A stretch of 64,000 bases of DNA from Mariprofundus sp. NF (GTDB lineage: Bacteria > Pseudomonadota > Zetaproteobacteria > Mariprofundales > Mariprofundaceae). Made by a program: the position numbers and the translations under genes. The DNA lies in contig NZ_VWNC01000006.1 in NCBI RefSeq assembly GCF_013387455.1, forward strand, positions 124,001-188,000, given 5' to 3'. The notes under the pieces were generated by a model. The model was not told the origin of the DNA and did not search any database. It saw only the letters and a program-made list of their open reading frames with translations. Positions 44,747-53,998 of this stretch are shown piece after piece (the stretch's first letter is position 1; each line of letters begins with the position of its first letter).

Positions 44747-45515
44747 AGTCTCGGTCTACATCATTGCGTATAACGAAGAGGATAAGATTGCTGCGGCAGT
44801 GAAAAGTGCTTTGTGGGCAGATGAGGTGATCGTTGCCGACTCGCACAGTTCAGACCGCACTGCCGAGCTTGCCGAATCACTCGGAGCGCGTGTCGTTCAG
44901 ATCGATTTCCAGGGTTTCGGAAAGCTTCGTAACGATGCGATTGCGGCCTGTAGTCATGAGTGGATTTTCAGCCTCGATTCAGATGAGCGCTGCACACCTG
45001 AGGCCGCTGAAGAGATTCGCACCATTATCAACAACTCTGACGCAGCCGACACATGGTATACGCCACGCAGAAACTGGTTTATGGGGCGTTGGATCAAACA
45101 TTGCGGCTGGTATCCCGACTACCGGCAGCCCCAGCTCTTCCGCAAAGGTGCACTGATATTTAATGAAGCTGATGAGGTACATGAGGGTTTTGAGATTCAC
45201 GGTAGTGTAGACCATATGAGCAACGCCATCTGGCAGTTCCCGTTTAAGGATCTCTCGCAGATTCAGGATAAAGGTAAGCGTTATTCAACACTTGGTGCAT
45301 TAAAACTTGAGCGCCGCGGTGTAGAGCCTGGCATGGGCAAAGCACTACTACGCGGCCTCTGGGCATTTATCCGCATCTATATTCTCAAACTCGGATTCCT
45401 CGATGGCTGGGCCGGATTTGTTATCGCCTTCGGCAACTTTGAAGGTACCTTTTACCGTTATGCCAAATTGTGTGAACGCAAGCAGGAGTGGCAGCAACCA
45501 CCGGACCGATCATGA
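44739..45515 (+). CDS. glycosyltransferase family 2 (WaaE/KdtX-like)
   Basis: A 258-residue GT2 enzyme resembling the LPS core beta-1,4-glucosyltransferases of the WaaE/KdtX group. MNKVSVYIIAYNEEDKIAAA is typical, with VIVADSHSSDRT, FSLDSDERCTPEA (DxD), YTPRRNWFMGRWIKHCGWYP and QLFRKGA. The start at 44739 follows GGGGAAG and overlaps the stop of the previous gene. It probably adds a hexose to heptose I. Confidence 0.88.
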   Translation: MNKVSVYIIAYNEEDKIAAAVKSALWADEVIVADSHSSDRTAELAESLGARVVQIDFQGFGKLRNDAIAACSHEWIFSLDSDERCTPEAAEEIRTIINNSDAADTWYTPRRNWFMGRWIKHCGWYPDYRQPQLFRKGALIFNEADEVHEGFEIHGSVDHMSNAIWQFPFKDLSQIQDKGKRYSTLGALKLERRGVEPGMGKALLRGLWAFIRIYILKLGFLDGWAGFVIAFGNFEGTFYRYAKLCERKQEWQQPPDRS

Positions 45516-46555
45516 TACCATTGAAACTGGTGCACATCGCACGTCACTATGGCCCCGTGGGTGGCATGGAACGTTATGTCTGGGAGCTGACCAGAGAGCT
45601 GGCTCTTATGGGTCATCAGGTCACTGTTCTCTGTGAAAAGCTCGCTGCAGATAGCCCCCCGCAAGGCGTCGAGGTTATTGAACTTGGGCTGGTACACTGG
45701 CGTCCCCGATGGCTGGCACATCTGCGTTTCTCCAGAAAGGTTTCGGCTTGGGTCGCCGCCAACCCTGATTCTGAACGCATTATTCACAGCCATGAACGCA
45801 CGGCAGTTCACCATGTCACCACCTTTCATGGCCCCCCCTTTGCCAAAGTAAAATCTAAACCTCTGTGGCAACGCTTCTCACCACGCATTGCTGTAAATCT
45901 CTGGCTGGAGAGGCGAGAGCTGTGTGGAGATCAGGTCAGAGCAGTGGTTCCTAACTCTTCACTCATCGCCAATGCGCTACTCAACTACTACCCCGAGATC
46001 AATGAAAGGCTGGTTGAGCCGGTCAGCCCCGGTGTCGATATTATCCCGGCCAGACCACAACGTCTGGTGGATGAAGAGGGTGGTGTAATCGGATTTGTCG
46101 GCAAGGAGTGGCGGCGAAAAGGTCTGGATATTGCCGTCGAAATCGTCAGTGAGCTGAAGAAGAGACGCCCTGCCCTGCAGTTTGTTGTGGCAGGCCCTGA
46201 TCCTGAAAAGGTGGCTCACCTGTTCAGTGACTGGTCAGATGGTTACCAGCTACTTGGGCCAACCGATGTTGCGCCATTGTATGCCAGCTTCGATCTGCTG
46301 CTGCATCCGGCCCGTCAGGAGCCTTACGGCATGGTCATTGCCGAAGCCCGTGCTGCCGGTCTGCCTGTGCTTGTCTCATCCGCCTGTGGCATCTGCAGTG
46401 AACTGGAGCCCGAAAATATCATGAACATCGGCTCAGGCACACTGGAGTGGTCACATGCCTGTGAAAAACTGATCGGCCAACCAGCTGAAGTGGTCATACA
46501 TAGCTGGAAAGCAGTGGCAGAAGAGCAACTGGCCTGCTACCAACGGATTATTTAA
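45512..46555 (+). CDS. glycosyltransferase family 4
   Basis: A 347-residue GT-B enzyme. LVHIARHYGPVGGMERYVWEL is the N-terminal glycine-rich block. IGFVGKEWRRKGLDIAVEIV, YQLLGPTDVAPLYASFDLLLHPARQEPYGMVIAEARAAG and the EX7E pair form the donor site. It resembles WaaG-type LPS core transferases. It starts at an ATGA overlap with the preceding gene and is the last gene of the LPS run; the gene after it is on the other strand. Confidence 0.88.
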   Translation: MIPLKLVHIARHYGPVGGMERYVWELTRELALMGHQVTVLCEKLAADSPPQGVEVIELGLVHWRPRWLAHLRFSRKVSAWVAANPDSERIIHSHERTAVHHVTTFHGPPFAKVKSKPLWQRFSPRIAVNLWLERRELCGDQVRAVVPNSSLIANALLNYYPEINERLVEPVSPGVDIIPARPQRLVDEEGGVIGFVGKEWRRKGLDIAVEIVSELKKRRPALQFVVAGPDPEKVAHLFSDWSDGYQLLGPTDVAPLYASFDLLLHPARQEPYGMVIAEARAAGLPVLVSSACGICSELEPENIMNIGSGTLEWSHACEKLIGQPAEVVIHSWKAVAEEQLACYQRII

Positions 46556-46579
46556 TACGATCTCTGCTTTTGGCATGAA

Positions 46580-46630
46580 TCAATGAATATCTTATGATTC
46601 GTGTAAATTCGCGTCTATTCGTGGTTCGAT
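46580..46630. repeat. interspersed repeat-like sequence between convergent genes
   Basis: ATTCGTGTAAATTCGCGTCT followed by ATTCGTGG is a variant of a short intergenic sequence common in bacterial genomes. The T-rich GATTTTTTTGAC that follows may terminate the GT4 transcript. Confidence 0.4.
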
Positions 46631-46652
46631 TTTTTTGACAACCCTGAAAGAA

Positions 46653-47810
46653 TCATCGCTGTTGGCTCCAGCGATGGGCCAGTCTGTGCATGATCCACTG
46701 ATGCACGAAATAAATCCATTCTCCCGCCACTGCAAAGAGCCGTGGCATGCGATCTGCTTCAGCCCGTCTCCAGAGGAACATGGCCAGCATAAGCATGGCA
46801 ATCTGCGCCGCCCACATCGTCCAGCCGGGGAATGCCCCCTGGCTCACCTGCCGATGAAGAAGCAGTTGCGCATTGTAGATCATCACCAGCAGGGCAATAC
46901 CGGAGATCAGTGAGCCTGCTTTACCGGAACGCTTCTGTGTTATGGATAACGGCAGTGCAAAGAAGAAGAGAATCAGCACGGTCGAAGGCAGCAGAATACG
47001 CCGGTTCAACTCAGCTGTAGCAGCATCCGGTTTAGCTGATTGTATGCTCTCCCAAAGCTCACCCATCGTCATCATGGTCACGTGATCTTTTGACTTTCTC
47101 TCACGCCAGTTGCCATCCGAAAGTGGTATACTCACCTGATAGTGATCAAAGCTGAGCATACGCTGGTCAGCCCCCGCCCCTTCAAGGCGAACACCATTGT
47201 CCATACGCAGTTCAAGATAACTGCCACCCATAATGAATCGGGCCGATTTTGCTGTGTAGATCACCGATATACCACTGCGATGATCCTCAAGAATCACGCC
47301 GTGATAGACCCCCTGCTCATCTTCGCCATCGACATACACCGTCACACCATCAAAACCCTGTGTAAATCGTTGCGGTGAAAAGGTAATCACCCCTTTCATG
47401 GCATAAACTTTTGCCAGTATATTGTTGAAACCAAGCTGGCCTTGTGGAAGCAGAACCATTGAAGTGAAGCTCAACCCAAACCAGAGCAAAAGAACCACCA
47501 CAAAAAAACTTCGAAGCATTCGAGTATAAGAGACGCCTGAAGCACGTAAGGCATCCATTTCACTATTCTGCTGTAGCGATACAATGGTGTTCTGCATTGA
47601 AAGAAAAAAGGCCATTGGTACAGTCAGAATAAGAAAGTACGGCATCGTCAGCACGAGCAATTCACCGATTAGAATCCACGCTTGCCCACTATCACTGACT
47701 GTTCCAAGCAGTTTAAGAGCACGCCCCAATAACAGCACACTCAACACCAGAACCAAACCACCCACAAATGACACGAGCCATTGTCGAAGTAAATATCGAT
47801 CGAGAATCAT
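46653..47810 (-). CDS. lptF: LPS export ABC transporter permease (LptF/YjgP family)
   Basis: A 385-residue inner-membrane protein of the LptFG family, which extracts LPS from the inner membrane with LptB. It starts with MILDRYLLRQWLVSFVGGL, has three N-terminal helices, a periplasmic beta-jellyroll of about 150 residues (FSPQRFTQGFDGVTVYVDG...), then three C-terminal helices (ELNRRILLPSTVLILFFFALPLSI). NSEMDALRASGVS is the coupling-helix region contacting LptB. Only one LptFG-type gene is in the window; its usual partner is not next to it. Confidence 0.9.
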   Translation of the reverse strand: MILDRYLLRQWLVSFVGGLVLVLSVLLLGRALKLLGTVSDSGQAWILIGELLVLTMPYFLILTVPMAFFLSMQNTIVSLQQNSEMDALRASGVSYTRMLRSFFVVVLLLWFGLSFTSMVLLPQGQLGFNNILAKVYAMKGVITFSPQRFTQGFDGVTVYVDGEDEQGVYHGVILEDHRSGISVIYTAKSARFIMGGSYLELRMDNGVRLEGAGADQRMLSFDHYQVSIPLSDGNWRERKSKDHVTMMTMGELWESIQSAKPDAATAELNRRILLPSTVLILFFFALPLSITQKRSGKAGSLISGIALLVMIYNAQLLLHRQVSQGAFPGWTMWAAQIAMLMLAMFLWRRAEADRMPRLFAVAGEWIYFVHQWIMHRLAHRWSQQR

Positions 47811-48138
47811 ATCACTCTGGTCCCTTCAGTTTTGCCATCATGCAATGATAAGGTTTGTCACCACGAATGAAAGTATTGGCTAGTCCTACATTGCTTCTCA
47901 AACCCGCAAGAATTTTTTCGCATGAAAATTTGTTACTGTAATATGAAAGTATTTTGATAGCTTATAGGCTAATTTTAGTGCTACAGCGGCTACAGGATTG
48001 GATATACTGAGGCACTACAATGAGTCAAGCCTATGAAATATAGGTTAAAACAAAATCTACTCTGATCACACATCGGAGTGAATTAATAGGCCGGAGTTAA
48101 CACTTGTCGCATCTATATTTGAGTGCAAAATAGCCACC
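47811..48138. other. 328-bp AT-rich divergent intergenic region
   Basis: This separates the LptF gene and the glycan modification cassette. The base composition is clearly richer in A and T than the flanks. A TATACT at about 48004 is a -10 candidate for the rightward genes without a good -35. I see no gene or RNA structure. Confidence 0.45.
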
Positions 48139-49119
48139 ATGAAACAAACAACTGATTCAACCAGACAGCTTTCTATTGTCGTTCCAGTCTATAACAGTGA
48201 ATCCATTTTACCTAAACTGGTCGAAAAGATATTTGTCGAAGCACAGAAAGAAGGTTTTAGCGAACAGTTCGAGTTAATTCTAGTTAACGACAGTAGTCCT
48301 GATAATAGCTGGGAAATCATCTGCGATTTGGCTGAAAAGTATCCGTTTATAAAAGGGATATCACTGCGCCGGAATTTCGGCCAGCACAATGCAACCATGG
48401 CAGGCCTGAATCATGTATCGGGTGACATCGTAATCATCATGGATGATGACTTGCAACATCCACCTGAAGCCATTGGTGAAATGATCGCTGAAATTTCAAG
48501 TGGTTATGATGTTTGTTACACCCACTACCTTAATAGAAAGCACCCACTCTGGAAAAAGCTGGGCAGCCGCTTTAATGACTGGGCATCGGCAAAATTCCTC
48601 GGCAAACCCGAAGGTTTATATCTCTCATCATTTAAAGCCATGAGCAGAGAGGTGGTAAATGAGGTTATTTTGTATGATGGCCCCTACGCCTATATTGATG
48701 GTCTGATTCTCGATGTCACCCGCTCAATTACCTCCATTGATGTAGAGCATCAGCCTCGCCTTCAAGGTGAAGGCAACTATCGGCTGTTTAATTCGATTTC
48801 TCTATGGATGAAGATGGCGACAAGCTTCTCTGTTTCACCGCTGCGTTTTGCCTCATTGATGGGTTTTGCCCTCTCGCTGCTCAGTCTGATTATGATTGGC
48901 ATCATCATTATTCAGAAATTGACCGACCCGGATATGGCTGCAGGCTGGGCATCACTGATCGCAACCATCCTGTTTATCGGCGGCGTGCAGACTCTCTGCA
49001 TCGGTATGATCGGTGAATATCTTGGCCGCACCTATCTCAAACTCAATGGTAAACCTCAGTTTACAGTTGCGGCTTTAACTTGGAAAAAGAAGGAGCAGCG
49101 TAAGCGTGCAAACCCGTAG
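48139..49119 (+). CDS. GtrB/ArnC-like polyprenyl-phosphate glycosyltransferase
   Basis: A 326-residue GT2 enzyme that moves a sugar from a nucleotide donor to undecaprenyl phosphate. LSIVVPVYNSESILPKLVEK, LVNDSSPDNSWE, LRRNFGQHNATMAGL and IIMDDDLQHPPEAI are the dolichol-phosphate-mannose-synthase type motifs. Two C-terminal membrane helices (LMGFALSLLSLIMIGIIII and ASLIATILFIGGVQTLCIGM), ending in IGEYLGRTYLKLNGKPQF, are as in GtrB. The sugar is unknown. It is the first gene of a cassette with two methyltransferases and an ArnT-like enzyme, and is somewhat AT-richer than the LPS genes. Confidence 0.88.
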   Translation: MKQTTDSTRQLSIVVPVYNSESILPKLVEKIFVEAQKEGFSEQFELILVNDSSPDNSWEIICDLAEKYPFIKGISLRRNFGQHNATMAGLNHVSGDIVIIMDDDLQHPPEAIGEMIAEISSGYDVCYTHYLNRKHPLWKKLGSRFNDWASAKFLGKPEGLYLSSFKAMSREVVNEVILYDGPYAYIDGLILDVTRSITSIDVEHQPRLQGEGNYRLFNSISLWMKMATSFSVSPLRFASLMGFALSLLSLIMIGIIIIQKLTDPDMAAGWASLIATILFIGGVQTLCIGMIGEYLGRTYLKLNGKPQFTVAALTWKKKEQRKRANP

Positions 49120-49182
49120 AGTTGCTGGTTCTGACATTGAAATGAATAACTCGCTCATGATAGCTTCGCACTCATCACACCT

Positions 49183-50067
49183 ATGAACTCCATCAACACA
49201 CTAAAACCCGCACTGCAAACATTTCTGGAGCAGATTCCATTTGAAGCCATTGCCTCAGATGTGGCATTTAAAACTGGTAAACCTGCCAGTGAAATTCTGG
49301 CACTACTCAACACATACGCTAATGAGAGTCAGGTCTCTCTTGAACTGGTTGCTGATCACCTTGCTAAAGCTGATTGTATCCTTGAAGTTGGCGCCGGTCT
49401 CTGCCTGCTGAGCCTGTTTCTCAAACAACAAGATTATCCCATCACTGCGCTGGAACCTGCTATCGGTGGTTACGGAATCTTTGAGCAAACTAGAGATGCG
49501 ATTCTGGATCACTTCTCCACACTACAACTTGATCTACTGACCATACCAGCACAGCAATTATCTGAGAATGAGCATGGCAACTTTGATCTGATCTTCAGTA
49601 ATAATGTCATGGAGCATATTCCCGAATGGTCTGTAGCCATCGCGGCCATGGCCAATGTGTTAACTTCTGATGGAAAAATGCGCCATGCCTGCCCCAACTA
49701 TACAGTTCCTTATGAACCCCACTATGGCACACCTGTGTTTCGTCACTTCCGAAATTTGAGTGAACGCCTGTTTCTCAACAGAGATGCAGACCTTGAGATC
49801 TGGCACTCACTAAACTTTATTACCTGTGGCCAGATAAGATGTTTTTGCCGCAATCAGGATTTGATCTGTGCTTTCGATAAAGGACTATTATATAAAGCCT
49901 TTCAGCGCATTCATGATGACCCAGTCTTCCAGAAACGCCATCAGGGATTGATATCATTCATTGCTAACCTGGTGGTCAAGTCGCCATTCAGGCAGTTGGT
50001 CAGCAGCATCCCGGCCTCACTATCGACACCGATGATCTTTGAGATTCATCGTGCAGGAATTAAGTAA
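49183..50067 (+). CDS. class I SAM-dependent methyltransferase
   Basis: A 294-residue methyltransferase. An N-terminal helical region of about 65 residues precedes motif I, CILEVGAGLCLLSLFL. FDLIFSNNVMEHIPEWSVAI and VLTSDGKMRHACPNY follow. The C-terminal 100 residues have no motif I can name. The target is probably a sugar or the polyprenyl-linked product of the neighbouring enzymes. Its stop shares one base with the next start (TAATG). Confidence 0.82.
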   Translation: MNSINTLKPALQTFLEQIPFEAIASDVAFKTGKPASEILALLNTYANESQVSLELVADHLAKADCILEVGAGLCLLSLFLKQQDYPITALEPAIGGYGIFEQTRDAILDHFSTLQLDLLTIPAQQLSENEHGNFDLIFSNNVMEHIPEWSVAIAAMANVLTSDGKMRHACPNYTVPYEPHYGTPVFRHFRNLSERLFLNRDADLEIWHSLNFITCGQIRCFCRNQDLICAFDKGLLYKAFQRIHDDPVFQKRHQGLISFIANLVVKSPFRQLVSSIPASLSTPMIFEIHRAGIK

Positions 50068-50693
50068 TGGCACAGATAACCAGCGGCATCCGCAGCATTC
50101 TATCGCATCCGGCCATCTACAATTTTACACAGAATTTCTTAGGTGTCAGAAAAGCCAGACGACTACTGGTTCGTGACTTTTTTCCAAAAGACAAAGGTTT
50201 AAGAATCCTCGATATCGGTTGCGGCACCGCTGAAATTCTTGAATTTTTGCCTGAAGACATTCACTACGTCGGCTTTGATGCCTCACCTGAATACATTGAG
50301 CAGGCCAGATCCCGTTTTGGCCACAGGGGTAAATTCTTTGCTGACCTGGTGAACAGCGCACATCTGGATCACCTGGGTAAATTTGATGTCGTGCTCGCCT
50401 TTGGCGTTTTGCATCATCTTGATGACCCTGAAGCTTCTACCCTGTTTGATATTGCAGCCCAGGCTCTGGATCAGGATGGCCAAGTCATTACGGTCGACCC
50501 CTGCTTTGCACCCGGTCAGTCATCGATCGCCCATTGGCTAATTGCCCATGACCGTGGTCAGGATGTTCGCGATGAAAAGGGATACACTGAACTGGCTTCT
50601 GCCCACTTCGGTGATATCTCATCGACACTGCGACATGACCTGCTGCGCGTCCCTTATACCTATCAGATCATGGTTTCGGCTAAACATGTATAA
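50067..50693 (+). CDS. class I SAM-dependent methyltransferase
   Basis: A 208-residue methyltransferase with motif I ILDIGCGTAEILEFL, VGFDASPEYIEQAR, FDVVLAFGVLHHLDD and ALDQDGQVITVDPCF. It shares one base with the gene before it and overlaps the ArnT-like gene after it by eight bases, so all four cassette genes are probably translated from one mRNA. The substrate is unknown. Confidence 0.85.
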   Translation: MAQITSGIRSILSHPAIYNFTQNFLGVRKARRLLVRDFFPKDKGLRILDIGCGTAEILEFLPEDIHYVGFDASPEYIEQARSRFGHRGKFFADLVNSAHLDHLGKFDVVLAFGVLHHLDDPEASTLFDIAAQALDQDGQVITVDPCFAPGQSSIAHWLIAHDRGQDVRDEKGYTELASAHFGDISSTLRHDLLRVPYTYQIMVSAKHV

Positions 50694-52053
50694 TCTAAAC
50701 TATCTCAAATATACCCTGCTGGCTGCAGCCATTGTCATGTTTCTGCCCCTACCGGTCATGCAATATGTGGCGGAAGAGAGCTATTACGCACTCGGTTCTT
50801 ACGAGATATTTGTCGATGAGCACTGGTGGCACCAATCTGTTTTTGGCTTTGCTTGGCCCAAGACACCTCTGTTTAACTGGCTAATTATCGCAGTTGCTCA
50901 AGTGATTAGCTGGCAACATCTGGAGATTGCCACCCGAATTGTCTCGGTATCAGCCACACTCGGATCTGCTACTGTGGTATTTTTCATGACTCGCCGCCTC
51001 TTTCCTGAACAGATGCATGCCCCATGGCTGGGAGCACTGATCTACCTGACCATGGGTGAGATCTCATTCTGGTATGGCTGGCTCGGTTATGCCGATGCCA
51101 CCTTCGGCTTCTTTATCTTTGCCGCCATATCCGCTCTCTGGGTTGCCGTTGAAGATGAAAGTGTGAAGTGGGTGCTGATCTCGCTACTGCTTATCTCGCT
51201 CGCCTTTCTGACTAAAAATATCAGCTGTTATGTCATGTATATCTCAGCAGGACTAATTCTTCTCTGGCGCTATCAACGCTGGCATTTACTGATAAAACCA
51301 CTGTATATCATTCCGGCTCTGGCTAGTTTCACGCTGCCATGGATATATCAGAACCTGATCCTTGATGGCGGCGGTAATACCAGCGTTGCTGTTGGTGATG
51401 CGCTGCGCAATTTCCTGGGTTACAGTCTGATGAGTTATGTCAGCCACTGGCTTAGCTATCCACTGCTCTTTCTTGGTCGCGCCTTTCCTCTCACCCTGCT
51501 ACTTATCTGGTTCTATCTGAAAGAGAAACAGCGCTACCATATTGACCGTGATGCCAAGACCCTGATCTATATCCTGCTGTTGTGCTTGCTACCCTTCTGG
51601 CTCTCTGCCACCGGCACGGCACGTTATCTTGTTCCATTCTATGGACTGCTGGCGCTGGTGCTTACTGGTCTGACACTGCAGCTAAACAGCAAGCGCACTG
51701 CGCTTATCTTTAAGGTGATGATTTTCATCATCATTATCAAAATTCCATTCAGCTTTGCTGCCCTTCCCTACATCAAGGATTGGCGACCCGAACGTGACAT
51801 TCGCGCAGTTGTTGAAGATATTATGCAGATTGCCGATGGCAAACCCATTCGCACTCAGAATGATGTCTCCACAGGTTTGAGTATTGGCTGTTATATAAAT
51901 GTGCGTACGCCGCATGATGAGTATATGCGCTGGTATGATAGTAAGGAGCGCGGCGTCTACATTATTAGTGAGGTAGAGGATCCGAAGCTCGGTGAATTGA
52001 AAAAGTATTGGCGGCTTCAGGGCAACCATACCTACCTCTACTGGCAACCTTAA
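50686..52053 (+). CDS. ArnT/PMT-family (GT83-like) membrane glycosyltransferase
   Basis: A 455-residue protein with about eleven membrane segments. The first periplasmic loop has EESYYALGSYEIFVDEHWWHQ with the acidic residues expected of GT-C enzymes, followed by WPKTPLFNWLI, as in ArnT (K-PP-L-W). It probably transfers the lipid-linked sugar made by the GtrB-like enzyme to lipid A, LPS or a protein on the periplasmic side. The ATG at 50686 lies inside the end of the upstream gene; the longer frame is a read-through of that gene. Confidence 0.87.
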   Translation: MYNLNYLKYTLLAAAIVMFLPLPVMQYVAEESYYALGSYEIFVDEHWWHQSVFGFAWPKTPLFNWLIIAVAQVISWQHLEIATRIVSVSATLGSATVVFFMTRRLFPEQMHAPWLGALIYLTMGEISFWYGWLGYADATFGFFIFAAISALWVAVEDESVKWVLISLLLISLAFLTKNISCYVMYISAGLILLWRYQRWHLLIKPLYIIPALASFTLPWIYQNLILDGGGNTSVAVGDALRNFLGYSLMSYVSHWLSYPLLFLGRAFPLTLLLIWFYLKEKQRYHIDRDAKTLIYILLLCLLPFWLSATGTARYLVPFYGLLALVLTGLTLQLNSKRTALIFKVMIFIIIIKIPFSFAALPYIKDWRPERDIRAVVEDIMQIADGKPIRTQNDVSTGLSIGCYINVRTPHDEYMRWYDSKERGVYIISEVEDPKLGELKKYWRLQGNHTYLYWQP

Positions 52054-52072
52054 TGACGGGGAGCGAAACCAT

Positions 52073-52990
52073 ATGATTCTGGTTATTGGCGATATCATTG
52101 TAGATGAATTTATCTGGGGCGATGTCACACGTATTTCGCCTGAAGCCCCTGTTCCGGTGGTATCGGTCAATGAGATTGATCGAAGACTTGGCGGTTCAGC
52201 CAATGTGGTGCGTAATCTGCATGCACTGGAAACCCGGTCTGCCATGTTCGGACTGGTTGGTAATGATGAAGCGGGCCAATGGGTACACACCAGACTCTCC
52301 GAACTCGATTCAGATAATAGTGGTGTCATCACCAAAGCCAATGACCGCCCTACTGCCATCAAAACCCGCATTATCGCCCGCCACCAGCAGGTGGTGCGTT
52401 ATGACCGCGAATGGACGCAGGCAGCACTGCCAGAGACTCAGGCACGCATCCTCACCCATGTTGAAGACATGCTGCCAAGTGCCACTGCCACCATTCTCTC
52501 TGATTACGGTAAAGGGGTACTTACCCCCGACTTCATTCGTCAGCTTATTGAAAAACTTCAGGGCGGCATTATCGGCGTTGATCCCAAACCGGAACACACC
52601 GACGCCTATCGCGGTGCCACCTTCATTACCCCTAACCTCACTGAAGCTGCAGCCATGGCAGGTATGGAGGCGATCAACAGTGATGCTCATGCCGAAGCGA
52701 TTGCCGAAAAACTGCATGACGATCTCGATCTTGAATATGTGCTGCTTACCCGCTCTGAGCGCGGCATGACACTCTATGACGGCAAACAGAGCCACCATAT
52801 TCCCACTGCTGCCCGTGATGTGTTTGATGTAACCGGAGCAGGTGACACAGTGATTGCTGTATTCACAGCCTGTCTGGCCAGAGGGGACAATGCACTGACT
52901 GCGGCCCAGATTGCCAACCGTGCTGCTGGCGTGGTAGTCGGTAAAGTCGGCACGGCAACCGCTGACTGGTCAGAAATCGAGGCGCACTAA
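52073..52990 (+). CDS. rfaE1: D-glycero-beta-D-manno-heptose-7-phosphate kinase
   Basis: Phosphorylates heptose 7-phosphate at O1 on the way to ADP-heptose. At 305 residues it is only the kinase half of HldE; the nucleotidyltransferase half must be encoded elsewhere. It is a PfkB-family fold: VIGDIIVDEFIWGDVTRISPEAP, GGSANVVRNLHAL, SDYGKGVLTP, DPKPEHTDAYRGATFITPN and the anion hole DVTGAGDTVIAVF with the catalytic aspartate. It supplies donor for waaC and waaF upstream. Confidence 0.94.
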   Translation: MILVIGDIIVDEFIWGDVTRISPEAPVPVVSVNEIDRRLGGSANVVRNLHALETRSAMFGLVGNDEAGQWVHTRLSELDSDNSGVITKANDRPTAIKTRIIARHQQVVRYDREWTQAALPETQARILTHVEDMLPSATATILSDYGKGVLTPDFIRQLIEKLQGGIIGVDPKPEHTDAYRGATFITPNLTEAAAMAGMEAINSDAHAEAIAEKLHDDLDLEYVLLTRSERGMTLYDGKQSHHIPTAARDVFDVTGAGDTVIAVFTACLARGDNALTAAQIANRAAGVVVGKVGTATADWSEIEAH

Positions 52991-53150
52991 TGGTTTTTAG
53001 ACACAGATATACGCAGATATTCACAGATGGTAATAACCTAGGTAAAGCTACTTCAACACACTTGGGTATAAATGTTTACTTGTTTAAATCAGTGTTCATC
53101 TGCATCGACAAGGTGAATTGCGCATGCGCAAGAGAGAGTGCCCTGGGGCA
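52991..53150. repeat. intergenic sequence related to the 20.2-20.4 kb region
   Basis: It contains ACACAGATATACGCAGATAT, then GTGTTCATCTGCATCG, AAGGTGAATTGCGCATGCGC and GGGGCATCAGTG. Similar pieces occur in the same order at about 20230-20385. The two look like diverged copies of one intergenic element, separating rfaE1 from kdsB. Confidence 0.5.
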
Positions 53151-53165
53151 TCAGTGTCAAATATC

Positions 53166-53885
53166 ATGAAAATCGCCATTGGTATTCCTGCCCGTATGGG
53201 CTCCACCCGTTTTCCCGGCAAACCACTGGCGCTGCTGGCCGGCAAACCGATGATTGTTCATGTCATCGAAAAAGCTGTGGCTGCAGAGCTTGGGCCTGTG
53301 TTTGTTGCCACCGATGATGATCGCATTGCAGCGATTGCTAAAAAATGTGGTGTGATCGCCTGCATGACCGATGCTGATCATCCCAATGGCAGTAACCGCC
53401 TTGCTCAGGCAGTGCGTGATATTGCCTGTGATGTGGTGGTCAATGTGCAGGGTGATGAACCGCTGATTGATCCGGTGGCTATCCGCGCTGTGGTGGAACC
53501 GTTCAAAGATGATGCCTACCTGCCGATGGCAACACTGGCGCATCCGGTCAGAGAGGATGCTGATCTGCATGATGCCAATGTGGTCAAGGTGGTCTGCAAT
53601 GCCAAGGGGCGCGCCCAATATTTCAGTCGCGCAGCGATCCCCTTCCCCCGCTCAGGCAGCTCCAATGCCCTGCAACATGTCGGCCTTTACGCCTATCGCA
53701 AAGAGTTTCTGCTGATCTACCCCTCACTGGCAGCGTGTGAAGCAGAAGAGACCGAGCAGCTGGAGCAGCTGCGCGTATTGCATCACGGCTACGATATCGC
53801 CGTTACTGTTGGTGATTTCCACTGTATCGGCGTTGATACCCCTGCTGATCTGGCCCGTGCCGAGAAGATTCTGACCGTAAAATAG
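53166..53885 (+). CDS. kdsB: 3-deoxy-manno-octulosonate cytidylyltransferase (CMP-Kdo synthetase)
   Basis: Activates Kdo with CTP for attachment to lipid A. A 239-residue enzyme with IGIPARMGSTRFPGKPLALLAGKPM, FVATDDDRIA, HPNGSNRLAQA, VVNVQGDEPLIDP, AIPFPR and HHGYDIAVTVGDFHCIGVDTPADL, all standard. The start at 53166 (MKIAIGIPARMGS) is the conserved one; a longer frame begins 16 codons upstream inside the repeat-like sequence. Confidence 0.97.
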   Translation: MKIAIGIPARMGSTRFPGKPLALLAGKPMIVHVIEKAVAAELGPVFVATDDDRIAAIAKKCGVIACMTDADHPNGSNRLAQAVRDIACDVVVNVQGDEPLIDPVAIRAVVEPFKDDAYLPMATLAHPVREDADLHDANVVKVVCNAKGRAQYFSRAAIPFPRSGSSNALQHVGLYAYRKEFLLIYPSLAACEAEETEQLEQLRVLHHGYDIAVTVGDFHCIGVDTPADLARAEKILTVK

Positions 53886-53998
53886 TGAAAACAAACCCTG
53901 ATTCGAGGGATCACTGCACTACCAGTGCAATATATCACACACATATATATATCACTTGATCTATACTCGCCTCAGTCACCCGCAGAGGAGAGCCCAAT

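Noticed and set aside
52073-52990. Truncated HldE
   Set aside because: The kinase is complete in itself; split kinase and nucleotidyltransferase genes are common, so this is not a broken fusion.
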